From NCBI GenBank assembly GCA_964451925.1, contig CAYVKA010000004.1, positions 1 through 64,000 on the forward strand: a stretch of 64,000 bases of DNA, given 5' to 3'. The notes beneath the pieces are model-generated. The model saw only the letters and a program-made list of their open reading frames with translations, was not told the DNA's origin and ran no database searches. The stretch comes from Nevskia sp964451925 (GTDB taxonomy: Bacteria; Pseudomonadota; Gammaproteobacteria; Nevskiales; Nevskiaceae). Made by a program: the position numbers and the translations under genes. Below, piece after piece: positions 40,824 through 48,714 of this stretch. The stretch's first letter is position 1. Each line of letters opens with the position of its first letter.

Positions 40824-41489
40824 ATGAAAATACTGATCGTCGAAGACGAGCGCCGGCTGGGCCAGTTTTTGAAGCAGGGCCTGACCGAGCGCTCCTACAC
40901 CGCCAACTGGGTTCCCACCTGCCGCGAGGCACGCGACGCGCTGTGCGAGACCAGCTACGACGCCATCGTGCTGGACCTGAGCCTGCCCGACGGCGACGGC
41001 CTGGACCTGCTGCGCGAGTGGCGCAAGTCCGGCTTCAACGAGCCGGTGGTGGTGCTCAGCGCCCGCGACGCGGTGGAGGATCGCATCAAAGGGCTCGATC
41101 TCGGCGCTGACGACTACCTGCCCAAGCCGTTCAGCTTCGAGGAGCTGCTGGCACACCTGCGCGCGCTGCTGCGGCGCCAGTCGGCGATGAAGCAGACCAT
41201 GCTGGAGCATCGCGGCATCCGCCTGGATCTGCTCAGCCACACGGTGCATCTCAACGGCGAGCCGGTGGACCTGACCAGCCGCGAATACGCGCTGCTGGAA
41301 ATCTTCATGCAGAACGCCGGACGTGTACTGACCCGTACGCTGATATCGGAGAAGATCTGGGCCTCGCACTACGATGTGGACACCAATCTGCTCGACGTGT
41401 ACATGAGCCGGCTGCGCACCAAACTGGAAACGCCGCCGGACAAGCTGTATTTCAAGACCGTGCGCGGCATCGGCTACCAGCTGTTATGA
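40824..41489 (+). CDS. OmpR-family response regulator (QseB/TctD-like)
   Basis: The 221-residue protein has a receiver domain (acidic pair E7-D8, phospho-acceptor Asp51 in I-V-L-D-L-S-L-P-D-G-D-G, Lys near 101 in Y-L-P-K-P-F) and an OmpR-type winged helix (residues 125-221; R-E-Y-A-L-L-E, V-D-V-Y-M-S-R-L-R-T-K-L). It shares a 4-bp overlap with its sensor kinase gene. The half-sites in the preceding gap suggest autoregulation. A GGAGG lies 18 bases upstream, better placed for an out-of-frame ATG at 40811, so initiation at 40824 may be weak. Confidence 0.93.
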   Translation: MKILIVEDERRLGQFLKQGLTERSYTANWVPTCREARDALCETSYDAIVLDLSLPDGDGLDLLREWRKSGFNEPVVVLSARDAVEDRIKGLDLGADDYLPKPFSFEELLAHLRALLRRQSAMKQTMLEHRGIRLDLLSHTVHLNGEPVDLTSREYALLEIFMQNAGRVLTRTLISEKIWASHYDVDTNLLDVYMSRLRTKLETPPDKLYFKTVRGIGYQLL

Positions 41490-42913
41490 AGTCCATCGGC
41501 ACCCGCTTGACGCTGTGGTACGCCCTGAGCGCCACGGTCACGCTGGCCTGCTTGTTCGTGGTGGGTTTCCAGCTGCTGGAGAACCACCTGATCCACGGCC
41601 TGGACTTGCTCAACGAGGCCGAGTTCGAGCAGATCCGGGCGCATCTTGGTCCGGACTACAAGACGCTCACGCCGGACATCGTCGACAGCCGCATCCGCGA
41701 GACCACCGAGTATTCCTCAGTGCTGTTCTTCATCGACATCGACACACCGCAAGCCCGCCACATGTTCTACTCGCACAACCTCAAGGGGCAGAGGATTCCC
41801 GACGTGCCGGGCAAGCGCGTCTACAACACCACCATCAGCGACATCGGCGAGTTGCGCGTCGGCGAGTTCGTGCTGCCGCCCCTCGACATCAGCATCGGCA
41901 CGCCGCTGCTGCAGGTGCGCTCGGTGATGACCGGCTACGTGAAGGTCTGCCTCGCGCTGCTGCTGGGGATGCTGCTGGCCAGCGTGGCGATCGGCTTCGG
42001 CCTCAGCCGCCTGGTGCTGCGCCCGGTGCGCCTGATCCGCGAGACTGCCAACCGCATCGGTTCGGACAACCTGAGCGAGCGCATCCCGGTGTCCGGGGTG
42101 CATGACGAAATCTCGGGCCTGGCGATTCTGCTCAACCAGATGTTCGATCGCATCGAGTTCGCCTTCAACCAGGTGCGGCGCTTCACCGCGGACGCCTCGC
42201 ACGAGCTGAAGACGCCGCTGTCGCTGGTCAGGCTGCACGCCGAGAAGCTGCTGGTGGATGGCGATCTGGCGCCGGCGCACCAGGAGGCGGTTCTGGTGCA
42301 GCTGGAGGAGATCACCCGCCTGCACCAGGTCATCGACGGACTGCTGTTCCTGTCGCGCGCCGAGGCGCATGCGATGAAGCTGGACCTGAGGGTGCAGGAC
42401 CCGGCGGCGTTCATCCGCAACTTCCCGCCCGACGCCCTGGCGCTGGTGGAGCACAACGGCCGGCGCTTCGCCTATTCGCACGAAGGCGCCGGCAATGTCG
42501 CGTTCGACGAGAAATGGCTGCGGCAGGTGTTGCTCAACCTGCTCACCAACGCCATCAAGGCCTCGCCCGCAGGCGGATTGATCACCCTGCGCTCGGCGGT
42601 GGCCGATGGGCTATGGCGGGTCAGCGTCGAGGACGAAGGCCCCGGTCTGACCCCGGAGCAGCGCGAACGCATGTTCGAGCGCTTCGTCAGGTTCGACCTG
42701 CCCGGCAGCGAGAACAAGGGCAGCGGCCTGGGCCTGGCCATCTGCCGCAGCATCATGGGCCTGCACGGCGGGCGGCTCTTCGCCCAGGACAGCACCTCGG
42801 GCCAGGGCTTGCAGCTGACATTCGAAATACCGCTGTCGCACGGCGAAGCGGCCGTGGCGCATCCGCCGGCCGCCGAAAAGACCACGGCACCGGCCCTGGC
42901 CAAGGCCCACTGA
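41486..42913 (+). CDS. sensor histidine kinase (QseC/CusS-like)
   Basis: The 475-residue membrane kinase has TM1 (residues about 10-30), a periplasmic domain of some 120 residues, TM2 (about 150-175), a HAMP domain, a dimerisation box with the phospho-His (F-T-A-D-A-S-H-E-L-K-T-P-L, near 235), and an ATPase domain (N-L-L-T-N-A-I-K-A, D-E-G-P-G-L, G-S-G-L-G-L-A-I). It overlaps the response regulator by ATGA. It ends facing the 2-hydroxycarboxylate transporter, suggesting but not proving that it senses organic acids. Confidence 0.93.
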   Translation: MKSIGTRLTLWYALSATVTLACLFVVGFQLLENHLIHGLDLLNEAEFEQIRAHLGPDYKTLTPDIVDSRIRETTEYSSVLFFIDIDTPQARHMFYSHNLKGQRIPDVPGKRVYNTTISDIGELRVGEFVLPPLDISIGTPLLQVRSVMTGYVKVCLALLLGMLLASVAIGFGLSRLVLRPVRLIRETANRIGSDNLSERIPVSGVHDEISGLAILLNQMFDRIEFAFNQVRRFTADASHELKTPLSLVRLHAEKLLVDGDLAPAHQEAVLVQLEEITRLHQVIDGLLFLSRAEAHAMKLDLRVQDPAAFIRNFPPDALALVEHNGRRFAYSHEGAGNVAFDEKWLRQVLLNLLTNAIKASPAGGLITLRSAVADGLWRVSVEDEGPGLTPEQRERMFERFVRFDLPGSENKGSGLGLAICRSIMGLHGGRLFAQDSTSGQGLQLTFEIPLSHGEAAVAHPPAAEKTTAPALAKAH

Positions 42914-42947
42914 GCGGCTGGCGGCGCCGCCCAGGGCCCTTGCCGCA

Positions 42948-44312
42948 CTATCCTCCGAACCTGGCCAGGCAGATCAGTGCCAGCGTGACGGTGATCGCGC
43001 CGCCGATACGGGTGGCGATCTGGGCGAAGGGCATCAGCTGCATGCGGTTGGCCGCGGTCAGGATGGCAACGTCGCCTGTGCCGCCCTGGCCGCTGTGGCA
43101 GGCGTTGACGATGGCCGTTTCGATCGGGTACATGTTGAGCCGGCGGCCGACGAAGAAGCCGGTCGCCATCAGCGCGGAGACCGTCGCTACGATGGTGATC
43201 AGGTTGGGCAGGTTGAATGCGGCCGTCAGCTTGTCCCAGGGAGTGATCGATACGCCGATGGCGAACAGCAGCGGATAGGTGACCGCGGTGGCGAAGAATT
43301 TGTAGACCACGAAGGCCCCGTCCTGGATCTGCGGCGATACCGCCCGCGTCAGCTTGATCAGCACGGCGACGAACAGCATGACCACCGGCGCCGGCAAGCC
43401 GAACAGGCGTTGGCACATCATGCCGACCAGGTACAGCGACACGGCGGTGATGCCGGCGGCGGCGATGTGGCTGACATCGACGTGCCCGGTGATTTCCTCC
43501 TTGGAAGGGTCCATGTCGGACAGTTCATCCGGCTGCAGGCGGCCTTCGCCGGTCAGCTTCGGGTACTTCTTGCCGACGTAGTTGAGGGTGCCCGAGAACA
43601 GGATGGCGGTCAGGCTGGCCAGCATCACCGAGGGCAGGATCTGCGCGAACAGGTCGCCCTGCTCCTGGTGCAGGATGCCGGCGTAGCCGACAGACAGCGG
43701 AATCGCGCCTTCGCCGACGCCGCCGCCCATGATCGGCACGACAATGAAGAAGAAGGTGTGATAGGCACCCAGTCCCAGCGCGGTCCCCACCGCCGTGCCG
43801 ACCATGCCCGCCACCACCGACCCCGCCGCCAGCGGCACGAAGATCTTGATGAAGCCCTTGATCAGCACGGTGCGGTCCATGCTGAGGATGCTGCCGACGA
43901 TGATCGAGGCGATGAACAGGTAGAGGAAATTGGTCGACTTGGTGAACTCGGTGACGTCTTTCACCACCATCTCGGGCAGCAGGTGATAAAACGCCAGGCA
44001 GGACGGAATGAAAGTGGCGAAAATGGCCGCGGCGCCGATGTCGCGCACGATCGGAATGTGCTTGCCCAGTTCGGAGCAGGTGAATCCACCTACCGCAAGC
44101 AGGGCGATGGCCACGGATATTTCGCCGGGTATCTTGCCGGTGAGAACGAAACCCACGATCAGGGCCAGCAGCAGGAAATACACCGGCAAGGGGATGATGC
44201 CGATGCGGATTTCCATGATCTTCCACCACCCGTGCGGCCAGAAGCCGGTGGGCAGATCTTGCGTTGCCGGCGGCAGCCGCACTTCGGGGGGTAGTTGCAC
44301 GTGCTTCTCCAT
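42948..44312 (-). CDS. 2-hydroxycarboxylate transporter family symporter (citrate/malate)
   Basis: The 454-residue membrane protein has about eleven helices and two re-entrant-loop signatures of the 2HCT family: G-G-G-V-G-E-G-A-I-P-L-S and G-Q-G-G-T-G-D-V-A-I-L (G-G-x-G motifs). Members such as CitS and MaeP take up citrate, malate or lactate with sodium or protons. Which acid it uses cannot be told. ATG 44312 has an AGGA site; a TTG two codons earlier is less likely. It is the last gene after the TonB–ExbBD–TPR run and may share its transcript (73-bp gap). Confidence 0.93.
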   Translation of the reverse strand: MEKHVQLPPEVRLPPATQDLPTGFWPHGWWKIMEIRIGIIPLPVYFLLLALIVGFVLTGKIPGEISVAIALLAVGGFTCSELGKHIPIVRDIGAAAIFATFIPSCLAFYHLLPEMVVKDVTEFTKSTNFLYLFIASIIVGSILSMDRTVLIKGFIKIFVPLAAGSVVAGMVGTAVGTALGLGAYHTFFFIVVPIMGGGVGEGAIPLSVGYAGILHQEQGDLFAQILPSVMLASLTAILFSGTLNYVGKKYPKLTGEGRLQPDELSDMDPSKEEITGHVDVSHIAAAGITAVSLYLVGMMCQRLFGLPAPVVMLFVAVLIKLTRAVSPQIQDGAFVVYKFFATAVTYPLLFAIGVSITPWDKLTAAFNLPNLITIVATVSALMATGFFVGRRLNMYPIETAIVNACHSGQGGTGDVAILTAANRMQLMPFAQIATRIGGAITVTLALICLARFGG

Positions 44313-44385
44313 GGTCAATTCCTAGAACCGGTCCGGCGCAACCAGTGTGCGCCTGGGCCGTGCCGAATGTCTGCAGCCATGACGC

Positions 44386-45636
44386 TTATGTGGACGAGTG
44401 GCGGGCCTTGATCAGCCACAGCCGCGCCAGATCCTGGGTGCCGTCGCCACCCTGCACCGCTTTCAGCGCGCTGGCGGCGTCGTCGGCATGGCCGGCGAGC
44501 ACATTGGCGACGCCCAGGTGCAGCCTGGCATCCTCCGGATGCTTCAGACCGCCGCGCGAGATGCCCTGTTGCATCAGCGCGATACCTTTGTCGTATTGGC
44601 CGTTGACGACCTCGTTGTAGCCGTTGTTGACCAGGGCGGTGCCGTCCGCCGCCCTGCCCGCCTGCGCTTCGCCGGCAGCCGGATTCTTCTGGTCCTCGGC
44701 AAACTGCTTGTCGGCGAGATCGCGCAGGCGCTTCTGGCGCTCGGCTTCCGGCCCGCTGCCGAGGGTGCCGGAGGCGTAGCCCTGGTCCAATACCTTTTTG
44801 GCCTCTGCGGGGTAGCCGGCCTGCAGCGCAAGCTGAGCCATCTCCATGTAGTCCGCCGCCTTGACAAGATTGCCGGTGGCCAGCATCAGGCGATAAACGT
44901 CCAGCAGCAGGCGATCCGAGAAGCCCGGCTTGCGTGACAGGCGCGACAGCAGGTCGGCCCAGTACTCCTTCTTCGGATAGTAGCTGACCAGTTGCTCGAG
45001 CGTGGCGCTATAGCCGGCGTTGTCGTTCTGCTTGAGGTAACAGTTGGCCAGCAACTGCAAATGATCTTCAGCGGGGCTCTTTCCGGCCTTCTCCGCCGCA
45101 GCCAACTGGGACTGGAGTTCCCGTGCGGCGCTGGCATAGTCGCCGGCCAGGTAGTAGGACTGCACCAGCAACTGGCCCATGGCGGGGTCGCTGCCGCCGG
45201 CCTTGAGATAGCGCTGCGCCCAGGCCTGCGCCTGGGTGTAGTCCTTGGCGCGGTAATAGGTGTCGGCCACGGCCTGCATCAGCTTGAGCTGTTCGTCGGC
45301 GGGCAGGCGGTTGGAGGCAATGACGGCGTCGAACGCCTTGGCGGCGACCTCGACTTCCCCCGCGCCGGCCGCGGCGGAACCGCGCATGCGCTCGATGATG
45401 AACGCGTCGTAGGCGGTCTTGCCGGACACTGCGTCGGCTTGATCGACCTTGGCCAGGGCCTCCTTGTATTTCCGCGCCTGCATCAGCTCTTCGGCGGCTT
45501 GCAGTTGCTTGCCCACCTCCGCACTGACCGTTTCGGCGGCGTGGGCCGTGGGGATACCCCAGCGCCCAGCAGGTGTCAGGTTGCAACCGATCAGTGCCGC
45601 CAGGGTGACGGCTTGAAGCAGAGGTCTGGTCTTCAT
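44386..45636 (-). CDS. exported TPR-repeat protein of the TonB operon
   Basis: The 416-residue precursor has a signal peptide ending A-H-A-A-E. The rest is tetratricopeptide-like helical repeats (A-E-E-L-M-Q-A-R-K-Y-K-E-A-L-A-K-V-D; Y-R-A-K-D-Y-T-Q-A-Q-A-W-A-Q; Y-L-A-G-D-Y-A-S-A-A-R-E-L). TPR proteins occur next to TonB/ExbB/ExbD sets in several gammaproteobacteria and may link the energising complex to the receptor; TtpA-type proteins of Vibrio are one example (family knowledge). It starts 2 bases after the second ExbD gene stop. Confidence 0.85.
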   Translation of the reverse strand: MKTRPLLQAVTLAALIGCNLTPAGRWGIPTAHAAETVSAEVGKQLQAAEELMQARKYKEALAKVDQADAVSGKTAYDAFIIERMRGSAAAGAGEVEVAAKAFDAVIASNRLPADEQLKLMQAVADTYYRAKDYTQAQAWAQRYLKAGGSDPAMGQLLVQSYYLAGDYASAARELQSQLAAAEKAGKSPAEDHLQLLANCYLKQNDNAGYSATLEQLVSYYPKKEYWADLLSRLSRKPGFSDRLLLDVYRLMLATGNLVKAADYMEMAQLALQAGYPAEAKKVLDQGYASGTLGSGPEAERQKRLRDLADKQFAEDQKNPAAGEAQAGRAADGTALVNNGYNEVVNGQYDKGIALMQQGISRGGLKHPEDARLHLGVANVLAGHADDAASALKAVQGGDGTQDLARLWLIKARHSST

Positions 45637-45637
45637 G

Positions 45638-46066
45638 TCAGTTCACGAATTGTTCGTTGCCAACCAGCCCGATCTTGGTGACGCCCAGGCGCTGGGCCGA
45701 GGCCATGACCAGGGCCACGTCCTTGTAGCTGGCCAGCTTGTTCGGGCGCAGATGCACCTCCGGCTGGTCGTCGAGCCGCGCCAGCTGCTGGAATCTGTCT
45801 TCCAGGGTATTGCGGTCCGGGATGACCTGGCCGTTCCACAGGATGGTGCCGTCGAAATCGACGTCGATGCTCACCACCACGGGCGGCTTCAGGGGCTGCT
45901 GTGGCGTGCTGACCGGCATGTTGAGCTTGACTGCGTGGGTCTGGATCGGGATGGTGATGATCAGCATGATCAGCAGCACCAGCATCACGTCGATCAGCGG
46001 CGTGGTGTTGATGTCCACCATCACGTCCGGCTCCGATCCGCCGGATGTGCCCAGGTTCATGGCCAT
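45638..46066 (-). CDS. exbD: ExbD biopolymer transport protein (second copy)
   Basis: The 142-residue protein has one N-terminal membrane helix starting with the key Asp in N-T-T-P-L-I-D-V-M-L-V-L-L-I, and a periplasmic C-terminal domain. ExbD works with ExbB to couple the proton gradient to TonB. GAGGAG precedes ATG 46066. It is one of two different ExbD genes in the same operon, separated by a small unknown gene. Confidence 0.95.
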   Translation of the reverse strand: MAMNLGTSGGSEPDVMVDINTTPLIDVMLVLLIMLIITIPIQTHAVKLNMPVSTPQQPLKPPVVVSIDVDFDGTILWNGQVIPDRNTLEDRFQQLARLDDQPEVHLRPNKLASYKDVALVMASAQRLGVTKIGLVGNEQFVN

Positions 46067-46079
46067 GGGAGTGTTCTCC

Positions 46080-46373
46080 TCAATTGCGTTTTATTGCCGG
46101 CGCGGCGCGCCCGGCTTCGATGCGTTGCAATTCCCAGCGCGCGGCGAGCGGATACCAGGTGGCGTAGCAGTGCGTGCCGCGATTGAGCTGGACCACGACA
46201 TAAGCCTCCTCGCATGCTGGCGTCACACTGCGGCCGCCGCGGCTGACGCCCTCCTCGGCCACGATCCGTCCCGCGGGCAGACGCAGCAGCGCGCCCTTGG
46301 AGTAGCCGTCGCTGGCGCCACCGCTTGAAGTGCGGCCGCGCCGGCGCAGCAGCAGGGAAATCAATCGCCTCAT
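46080..46373 (-). CDS. small hypothetical protein between two exbD genes
   Basis: The 97-residue protein starts with a basic stretch (M-R-R-L-I-S-L-L-L-R-R-R-G-R), has two Cys, and is not membrane-spanning beyond a weak N-terminal hydrophobic patch. The start ATG 46373 is 4 bases after the first exbD stop. The position inside the operon suggests a role tied to the TonB machine, but I do not recognise it. Confidence 0.6.
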   Translation of the reverse strand: MRRLISLLLRRRGRTSSGGASDGYSKGALLRLPAGRIVAEEGVSRGGRSVTPACEEAYVVVQLNRGTHCYATWYPLAARWELQRIEAGRAAPAIKRN

Positions 46374-46377
46374 ATCC

Positions 46378-46809
46378 TCAACCCCTCGGCGGCGGCTCGG
46401 TGATGAAGCCGATCTTGCGGATGCCGGCACGCTGGGCGTCAAACACCACCCTTCCGATGCCCTGGTAGCGCGCTTCCTGGTCGCCGCGGATGTGCACTTC
46501 CGGCTGCGGCACCAGGACCGCGACCTTCTTCAACCGCTCCACCAGCTTTTCGTTGTCGGCGATGTATTCCTGTCCCCAGTAGACGTCGCCGTCGCGGTTG
46601 ACCGAAATCAGCACATTCTCCGGTTTGGTCTGGGTGACGACGTTGCGTTCCTTGGGCAGATCCACCGGCACGGTGTGGGTCACCACCGGGATGGTGATCA
46701 GGAAGATGATGAGCAGCACCAGCATCACGTCGACCAGCGGCGTGGTATTGATCGACGCATTCAGCTCGTCGTCGTCGCTGCCCGCGGCGGGGCCGACATT
46801 CATGCCCAT
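46378..46809 (-). CDS. exbD: ExbD biopolymer transport protein (first copy)
   Basis: The 143-residue protein has the ExbD layout: short cytosolic start, membrane helix with Asp in N-T-T-P-L-V-D-V-M-L-V-L-L-I-I-F, and a periplasmic domain (D-L-P-K-E, I-S-V-N-R-D-G-D-V-Y-W). It starts 3 bases after the exbB stop. It differs clearly from the second ExbD, so the two may form different or mixed complexes. Confidence 0.95.
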   Translation of the reverse strand: MGMNVGPAAGSDDDELNASINTTPLVDVMLVLLIIFLITIPVVTHTVPVDLPKERNVVTQTKPENVLISVNRDGDVYWGQEYIADNEKLVERLKKVAVLVPQPEVHIRGDQEARYQGIGRVVFDAQRAGIRKIGFITEPPPRG

Positions 46810-46812
46810 GGC

Positions 46813-47757
46813 TCAGGCCGCCCGGGCATGCGCTGCGGACACGGCCTGCGACTGACCCTGTTCGCCGACGCGGGCGCCGGACAGCAGCACGGAGTGGAGG
46901 TCGGAAGCGAAGGCACGCACCCGCTCCATGCCGCCCTTGTTGCGCCGTACCAGCCAGTTGTAGCCCATCACCGCGGGCACGGCCACTGCCAGGCCGATGG
47001 CGGTCATGATCAGCGCTTCGCCCACCGGGCCGGCGACTTTGTCGATCGAGGCCTGGCCGGCGATGCCGATGGCGGTGAGGGCATGGTAGATGCCCCACAC
47101 GGTGCCGAACAGTCCCACGAAGGGCGCGGTGGAGCCGACCGTGGCCAACACCGCCAGTCCGCCCTGCAGATTGCTGTTGATCTCTTCCACGGCCCGGTTC
47201 ATCGACAAGGTGATCCAGGTGGAGCGGTCGATCTGTTCGACCATGGTGCCTTCGTGGTGCTGGTTGGCGGCGCTGCCGCGCTCGGCGATATACCAGAAGG
47301 GTGTGCCGGCCTTGAGCTGGGACAGGCCGTTCTGAACGGAAGAAGCGGTCCAGAATTTGCCGTTGGCCAGCTTGTGCTGTTTGAACAGCTTGGACTGGTC
47401 GATCAGCTTGACGATCATGATGTACCAGGTGCCGGCCGACATGATCAGCATCAGGATCAGCACGAAGCGGGCGACGAAGTCACCGCCTTTCCACAAGGCG
47501 TCCAGGCCATAGGGATTGGTGACCGTGGCATGGTCGGGAGCTTCGGCGGAGGCCGGGGCGGGCAGCGGCGCAGCGGCGGGCGCAGCGGCGGGCGCAGCGG
47601 CGGGCGTTGCGGTATCGGCGGACGCAGCGGCGGGGACAGTTGCGGGCGCATCGGCAAAAGACGCACCGGGCACGCCCAGCGAGACCGCTGCAACGGCAAG
47701 CAACAGCGTTGCCGCGAGCGCGGGCCGGCATTTGATCGGATAACGGGTGATTCTCAT
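46813..47757 (-). CDS. exbB: ExbB biopolymer transport protein with extended N-terminus
   Basis: The 314-residue protein has a signal peptide-like start and an Ala/Pro-rich periplasmic extension (residues about 30-75, partly encoded by three perfect 12-bp repeats at 47571-47606). Three membrane helices follow with MotA/TolQ/ExbB signatures (L-A-V-L-A-T-V-G-S-T-A-P-F-V-G-L-F-G-T-V-W-G-I; A-L-I-M-T-A-I-G-L-A-V-A-V-P-A-V). It forms the proton channel with ExbD. AAGGAG precedes ATG 47757. Confidence 0.95.
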   Translation of the reverse strand: MRITRYPIKCRPALAATLLLAVAAVSLGVPGASFADAPATVPAAASADTATPAAAPAAAPAAAPLPAPASAEAPDHATVTNPYGLDALWKGGDFVARFVLILMLIMSAGTWYIMIVKLIDQSKLFKQHKLANGKFWTASSVQNGLSQLKAGTPFWYIAERGSAANQHHEGTMVEQIDRSTWITLSMNRAVEEINSNLQGGLAVLATVGSTAPFVGLFGTVWGIYHALTAIGIAGQASIDKVAGPVGEALIMTAIGLAVAVPAVMGYNWLVRRNKGGMERVRAFASDLHSVLLSGARVGEQGQSQAVSAAHARAA

Positions 47758-47831
47758 GTCTTCTCCTTCGGTGTATCTGCTTGCCTGGCGGTTCCCAGGG
47801 CGGTTTGCGCAGGGCACTGCGAGCGGACTCT

Positions 47832-48467
47832 TCACGGGTTGGGGTCCTTGAATTCATAGGCGATGCGGCCCCAGGCCTGCTCCGGCTTGCCGTCGACGCT
47901 GCCGGGCGTGAACTGGCACAGGCTCAATGCCTGGCGCGCGGCCTGATCCAGCCGCGGGGAGCCGCTGGACTTTTCGATCTTGCTGTCGGTGACGCGGCCG
48001 TCGAGCCCGACCAGCAGCGACAGCTCGACCTTGCCGCTTTCTCCCAGGCGCGCCGCGGCGGCGGGATACTCCGGCTCGCGGCAGGAACTGGAGTGCACTT
48101 CCGGCGGCACGTGCACCTGCGGCTTGGGCGCTTCCACCGGCGCCGGAGCCGCCACCGGCGGCGGCGTGTTGCTGACCGCGCTGATGGTGTTCTGCGTCGG
48201 CGCGCCGGGCGTGACGTTGACCTCCGGCGGCGGAATGAACGGCGGCGGCGGCAGATCCAGCTTTGGCGGCGGTGGCGGCGGAGCTTCCGGCGGCGGCGGC
48301 TTGAGTTCCTGGATGATCCGGGTCTCCAACGGCCCCTTCACCACTTCCACAACCTTGCGGGCGAGACCGTTGATCAAGGCGTAGACCAGCAGGCCATGCA
48401 GCAGAATGACGAAGACAATGCCGCCGAAACGATTGGCCGGCGTCTTCTGATGCTGCGCATACTCCAT
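47832..48467 (-). CDS. tonB: TonB energy transducer
   Basis: The 211-residue protein has an N-terminal membrane anchor (residues about 15-35), a Pro-rich periplasmic span (K-P-P-P-P-E-A-P-P-P-P-P-P-K, then further P-rich stretches), and a C-terminal TonB domain (residues about 125-205: E-P-E-Y-P-A-A-A-x-R-L-G-E-S-G-K-V, G-S-P-R-L-D-Q-A-A-R-Q-A-L). It passes energy from ExbB/ExbD to outer-membrane receptors. It is first in the operon and has a CTGAAT-N5-CTGACA site about 100 bases upstream. Confidence 0.95.
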   Translation of the reverse strand: MEYAQHQKTPANRFGGIVFVILLHGLLVYALINGLARKVVEVVKGPLETRIIQELKPPPPEAPPPPPPKLDLPPPPFIPPPEVNVTPGAPTQNTISAVSNTPPPVAAPAPVEAPKPQVHVPPEVHSSSCREPEYPAAAARLGESGKVELSLLVGLDGRVTDSKIEKSSGSPRLDQAARQALSLCQFTPGSVDGKPEQAWGRIAYEFKDPNP

Positions 48468-48561
48468 CGACCTCTCCTCCGGTAAGCGACCGCATCTATG
48501 CGCAGCCTTGAGCGTCCAGCGAAAACAGTGCTTCCTTATGCTTGAACCTTAGGCTGTCAAT

Positions 48562-48589
48562 CTAAACAAAACCTGAATCGAGCCTGACA
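48562..48589 (+). promoter_or_regulatory. 11-bp direct repeat upstream of tonB
   Basis: CTAAACAAAACCTGAAT at 48562-48578 contains CTGAAT, followed after 5 bases by CTGACA (48584-48589). Similar sequence stands upstream of the TonB-dependent receptor (51784-51811). Probable OmpR-family regulator site. Confidence 0.5.
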
Positions 48590-48610
48590 CTTTCTTTAGG
48601 TGCGCCGCCT

Positions 48611-48648
48611 GGCGGCAGGCGAAGCCGCTTCCTCTCAGGCCTGCCGCC
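48611..48648 (-). terminator. inverted repeat after the TonB-dependent receptor gene
   Basis: A perfect 10-bp stem, GGCGGCAGGC/GCCTGCCGCC, at 48611-48620 and 48639-48648 lies about 70 bases past the receptor stop on the minus strand. It lacks a clear T-run, so termination is uncertain. Confidence 0.4.
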
Positions 48649-48714
48649 GAGCCGCGGCAGCAGGCCATAGGAGAGCGCCACGAAGCGCCGGGCGGCAGGT
48701 CGCCGCCCCGGCAA

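Noticed and set aside
40799..41110. A short plus-strand frame starting just before the first response regulator
   Set aside because: It overlaps the receiver domain out of frame and has Arg-rich shadow composition, although a GGAGG site is well placed for it.
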